Part shown: piece by piece, positions 62,829-64,000 of the stretch
Layout of the letters: each line of letters begins with the position of its first letter
Numbering within the stretch: the stretch's first letter is position 1
NCBI GenBank assembly: GCA_020638655.1
Contig: JACKIC010000001.1
Coordinates: 310,001-374,000, forward strand
DNA: 64,000 bases
Source: Planctomycetota bacterium
Lineage (GTDB): Bacteria > Planctomycetota > UBA1135 > UBA2386
Direction: 5' to 3'
Translations under genes and position numbers: made by a program
The notes under the pieces: model-generated
Told to the model about the DNA's origin: nothing
The model's input: the letters and a program-made list of their open reading frames with translations, nothing else
Databases searched by the model: none

Positions 62829-64000
62829 ATGCTGCCAGCCATGTTCCTGCCGCTGCTCGCGGCGATCGCTCCGCCCGGCGACACGCCCCCGCCCGGCCCA
62901 CCGTGGTTGCTGAGCTACCGCGAAGCCCGCCTCGACGCGCTCGCGCACGGCCGGCCGGTCTTCGTCTACTTCAGCAAGACGTATTGACCGCACTGCATCC
63001 CCGTCGAACAGCAGTTGCTGTCGAACCCCAAGATGAAGGCGCACTACGGCCGCGTCACGTGGCTGTTCGTGTCGCGCAACTTCAAGGACGACGAGAAGGA
63101 CCGCGAGGCCGCGCGCACGCACGACCGCTTCGGCATCTCGTCGTGGCCGCAGCTGGTGCTGTTCGACCCGCGCGACGACGCGGTGCTCGCGTTCATGCCG
63201 CGCGGCTTCGATGCGTGGGTGCAGGCGCTCGCGCCGCTCGCAGACAAGGTGCCCAAGCCGACGGCGGCGACGACCGAGGCGGTGGCCACGTTCCGCGCCG
63301 CGCAGAAGCTCGCCGGTGAGGAGCCCGCCGCGGCGCTCGCGCCGCTCGACGAGCTCGCGACGCGGCGCGACGACGCCGGCGCCTGGCTCGCCGCGCGCGA
63401 ACTGCTGCGCAAGCTGCGCGCCGACGAACGTTCGCTCGCCGACCGGCTCGCCGACCCCGACGTGCGCGAACGGGCCCTCGCGGTCGAGGCGATCGCCGAC
63501 CTCGGCGCCGCGGGCGCACCGCAGTGGGCCGAAGCGATCGCGGCCCGGCTACTCGACGACCGTGAGAACATCGTCGTGCGCATCCGCGCCCTCAACCAGG
63601 TCGCACTGCACCGCCCCGAGCTCGTCGCCGAACGCGCCGCCGACCTCCTGCTCGTGCCCAGCGACGCGTTCCGCTACCGCGTGCTCGAGGTGGTGTCGAC
63701 ACACCCCGATCCCTCGCTGGCGCCGCTGCTCGCGCGCCTGTTCGCGGGCGCCGGCACGACCGTGCCGAGCCGCAACCCCAACGTGCTGCGCGGCCACCTC
63801 TCGAAGTGCCTGGGCAGTTCGGGGGACGCCGCGGCGATCGACGCGGTCGCGCCGCTGATCCGCGAGGCGAACGCGCGCAATGGCACGACGCGCACCACGA
63901 TCGCCGCGCTCGGCGAGCTCTCCGGCCGCGTCGCCGACGCCGATCGTCGGCGCATCGTCGCGCTGCTGCTCGAGGGCATGCCGCCCGCGCTCGCGACGGA
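62829..64000 (+). CDS. Thioredoxin-fold/HEAT selenoprotein with U-P-H-C motif (in-frame TGA = Sec53), cut by window
   Basis: Read through the TGA at 62985-62987, the frame runs 390 codons to the window edge. A signal peptide (L-L-A-A-I-A) precedes F-V-Y-F-S-K-T-Y-U53-P-H-C56, exactly the C-x-x-C position of thioredoxins with the first Cys replaced. Then come W-L-F-V-S-R-N-F-K and the cis-Pro loop S-S-W-P-Q, and from about 140 a long HEAT-like helical region (R-E-R-A-L-A-V-E-A-I-A-D-L-G). A normal stop would leave a 52-residue peptide. The role is probably an exported thiol-disulfide reductase with a protein-binding platform; the C-terminus is outside the window. Confidence 0.85.
63005..63023 (+). 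promoter_or_regulatory. SECIS-like hairpin of the UxxC gene
   Basis: ACAGC (63008-63012) pairs with GCTGT (63017-63021) around an AGTT loop starting 26 bases after the TGA. The stem continues with C-G and G-C beyond a single bulged A at 63007; the E. coli fdhF element also has a bulge in its stem. Confidence 0.62.

Overview
The window is very G+C-rich (about 70% by eye) and densely coded. It most resembles a planctomycete, or another member of the Planctomycetes-Verrucomicrobia-Chlamydiae group. The signs are two long Ser/Thr kinases with TPR tails (one followed at once by an ECF sigma factor), many small secreted proteins with signal peptides, a formylglycine-generating-enzyme-fold lipoprotein, a PhoX-type protein, and a GreA made as a ~725-residue fusion like the long chlamydial GreA. 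This assignment is inference; no rRNA or tRNA gene was recognised.

The strongest unusual signal is three genes each interrupted by one in-frame TGA exactly where a redox cysteine is expected. (1) 6638-7675, minus: an iodothyronine-deiodinase-like protein with G-S-Y-T-[TGA]-P-P-F. (2) 59165-60256, minus: a thioredoxin-fold protein. (3) 62829 to the window end, plus: a thioredoxin-fold/HEAT protein with [TGA]-P-H-C. In each case the frame continues as convincing protein, and a short GC-rich hairpin with a G-U-containing loop starts 24 to 26 bases after the TGA. In the first, the loop region is GCAGGTCTGC, the same core as the E. coli fdhF SECIS. Many neighbouring genes end in ordinary TGA stops, so selenocysteine insertion is the best reading.

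Layout. 1-8862: a truncated BNR-repeat protein, a secreted protein coupled to a methyltransferase, the kinase/ECF sigma pair, then the deiodinase-like selenoprotein downstream of the formylglycine-fold lipoprotein. 8936-16871: PhoX-like protein, an HtrA-like protein with a destroyed catalytic site, an imelysin/di-heme oxidoreductase pair (iron-type locus), an M50 protease and a D-cysteine desulfhydrase. 16868-24964: a copper/silver-type CusCBA efflux operon led by a Cys-rich small exported protein. 25142-27303: enoyl-CoA hydratase and M28 peptidase. 27305-40659: a long minus-strand run with greA fusion, hydrolase, TPR protein, MoxR, DUF58, transglutaminase, S41 peptidase, ATP-grasp and kinase. 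40797-46964: a protein with a Lys/Ala-rich tail, two PilT-type ATPases (one with a degenerate P-loop), an isolated flagellin and a PhnD-like protein. 46983-52586: a carboxypeptidase-regulatory-like protein, LptB-like ATPase, signal peptidase I with large insertions, and LepA. 52731-64000: membrane proteins (one YfhO-like), a hybrid histidine kinase, a small secreted protein, and the two thioredoxin-type selenoprotein genes flanking a YheT-type hydrolase, a long palindrome and a hypothetical protein.

Genes are tightly packed, with many ATGA overlaps that imply translational coupling. No CRISPR array, transposase, phage gene or recognisable insertion sequence was found. The selenocysteine machinery (selA, selB, selD, tRNA-Sec) is not in this window.
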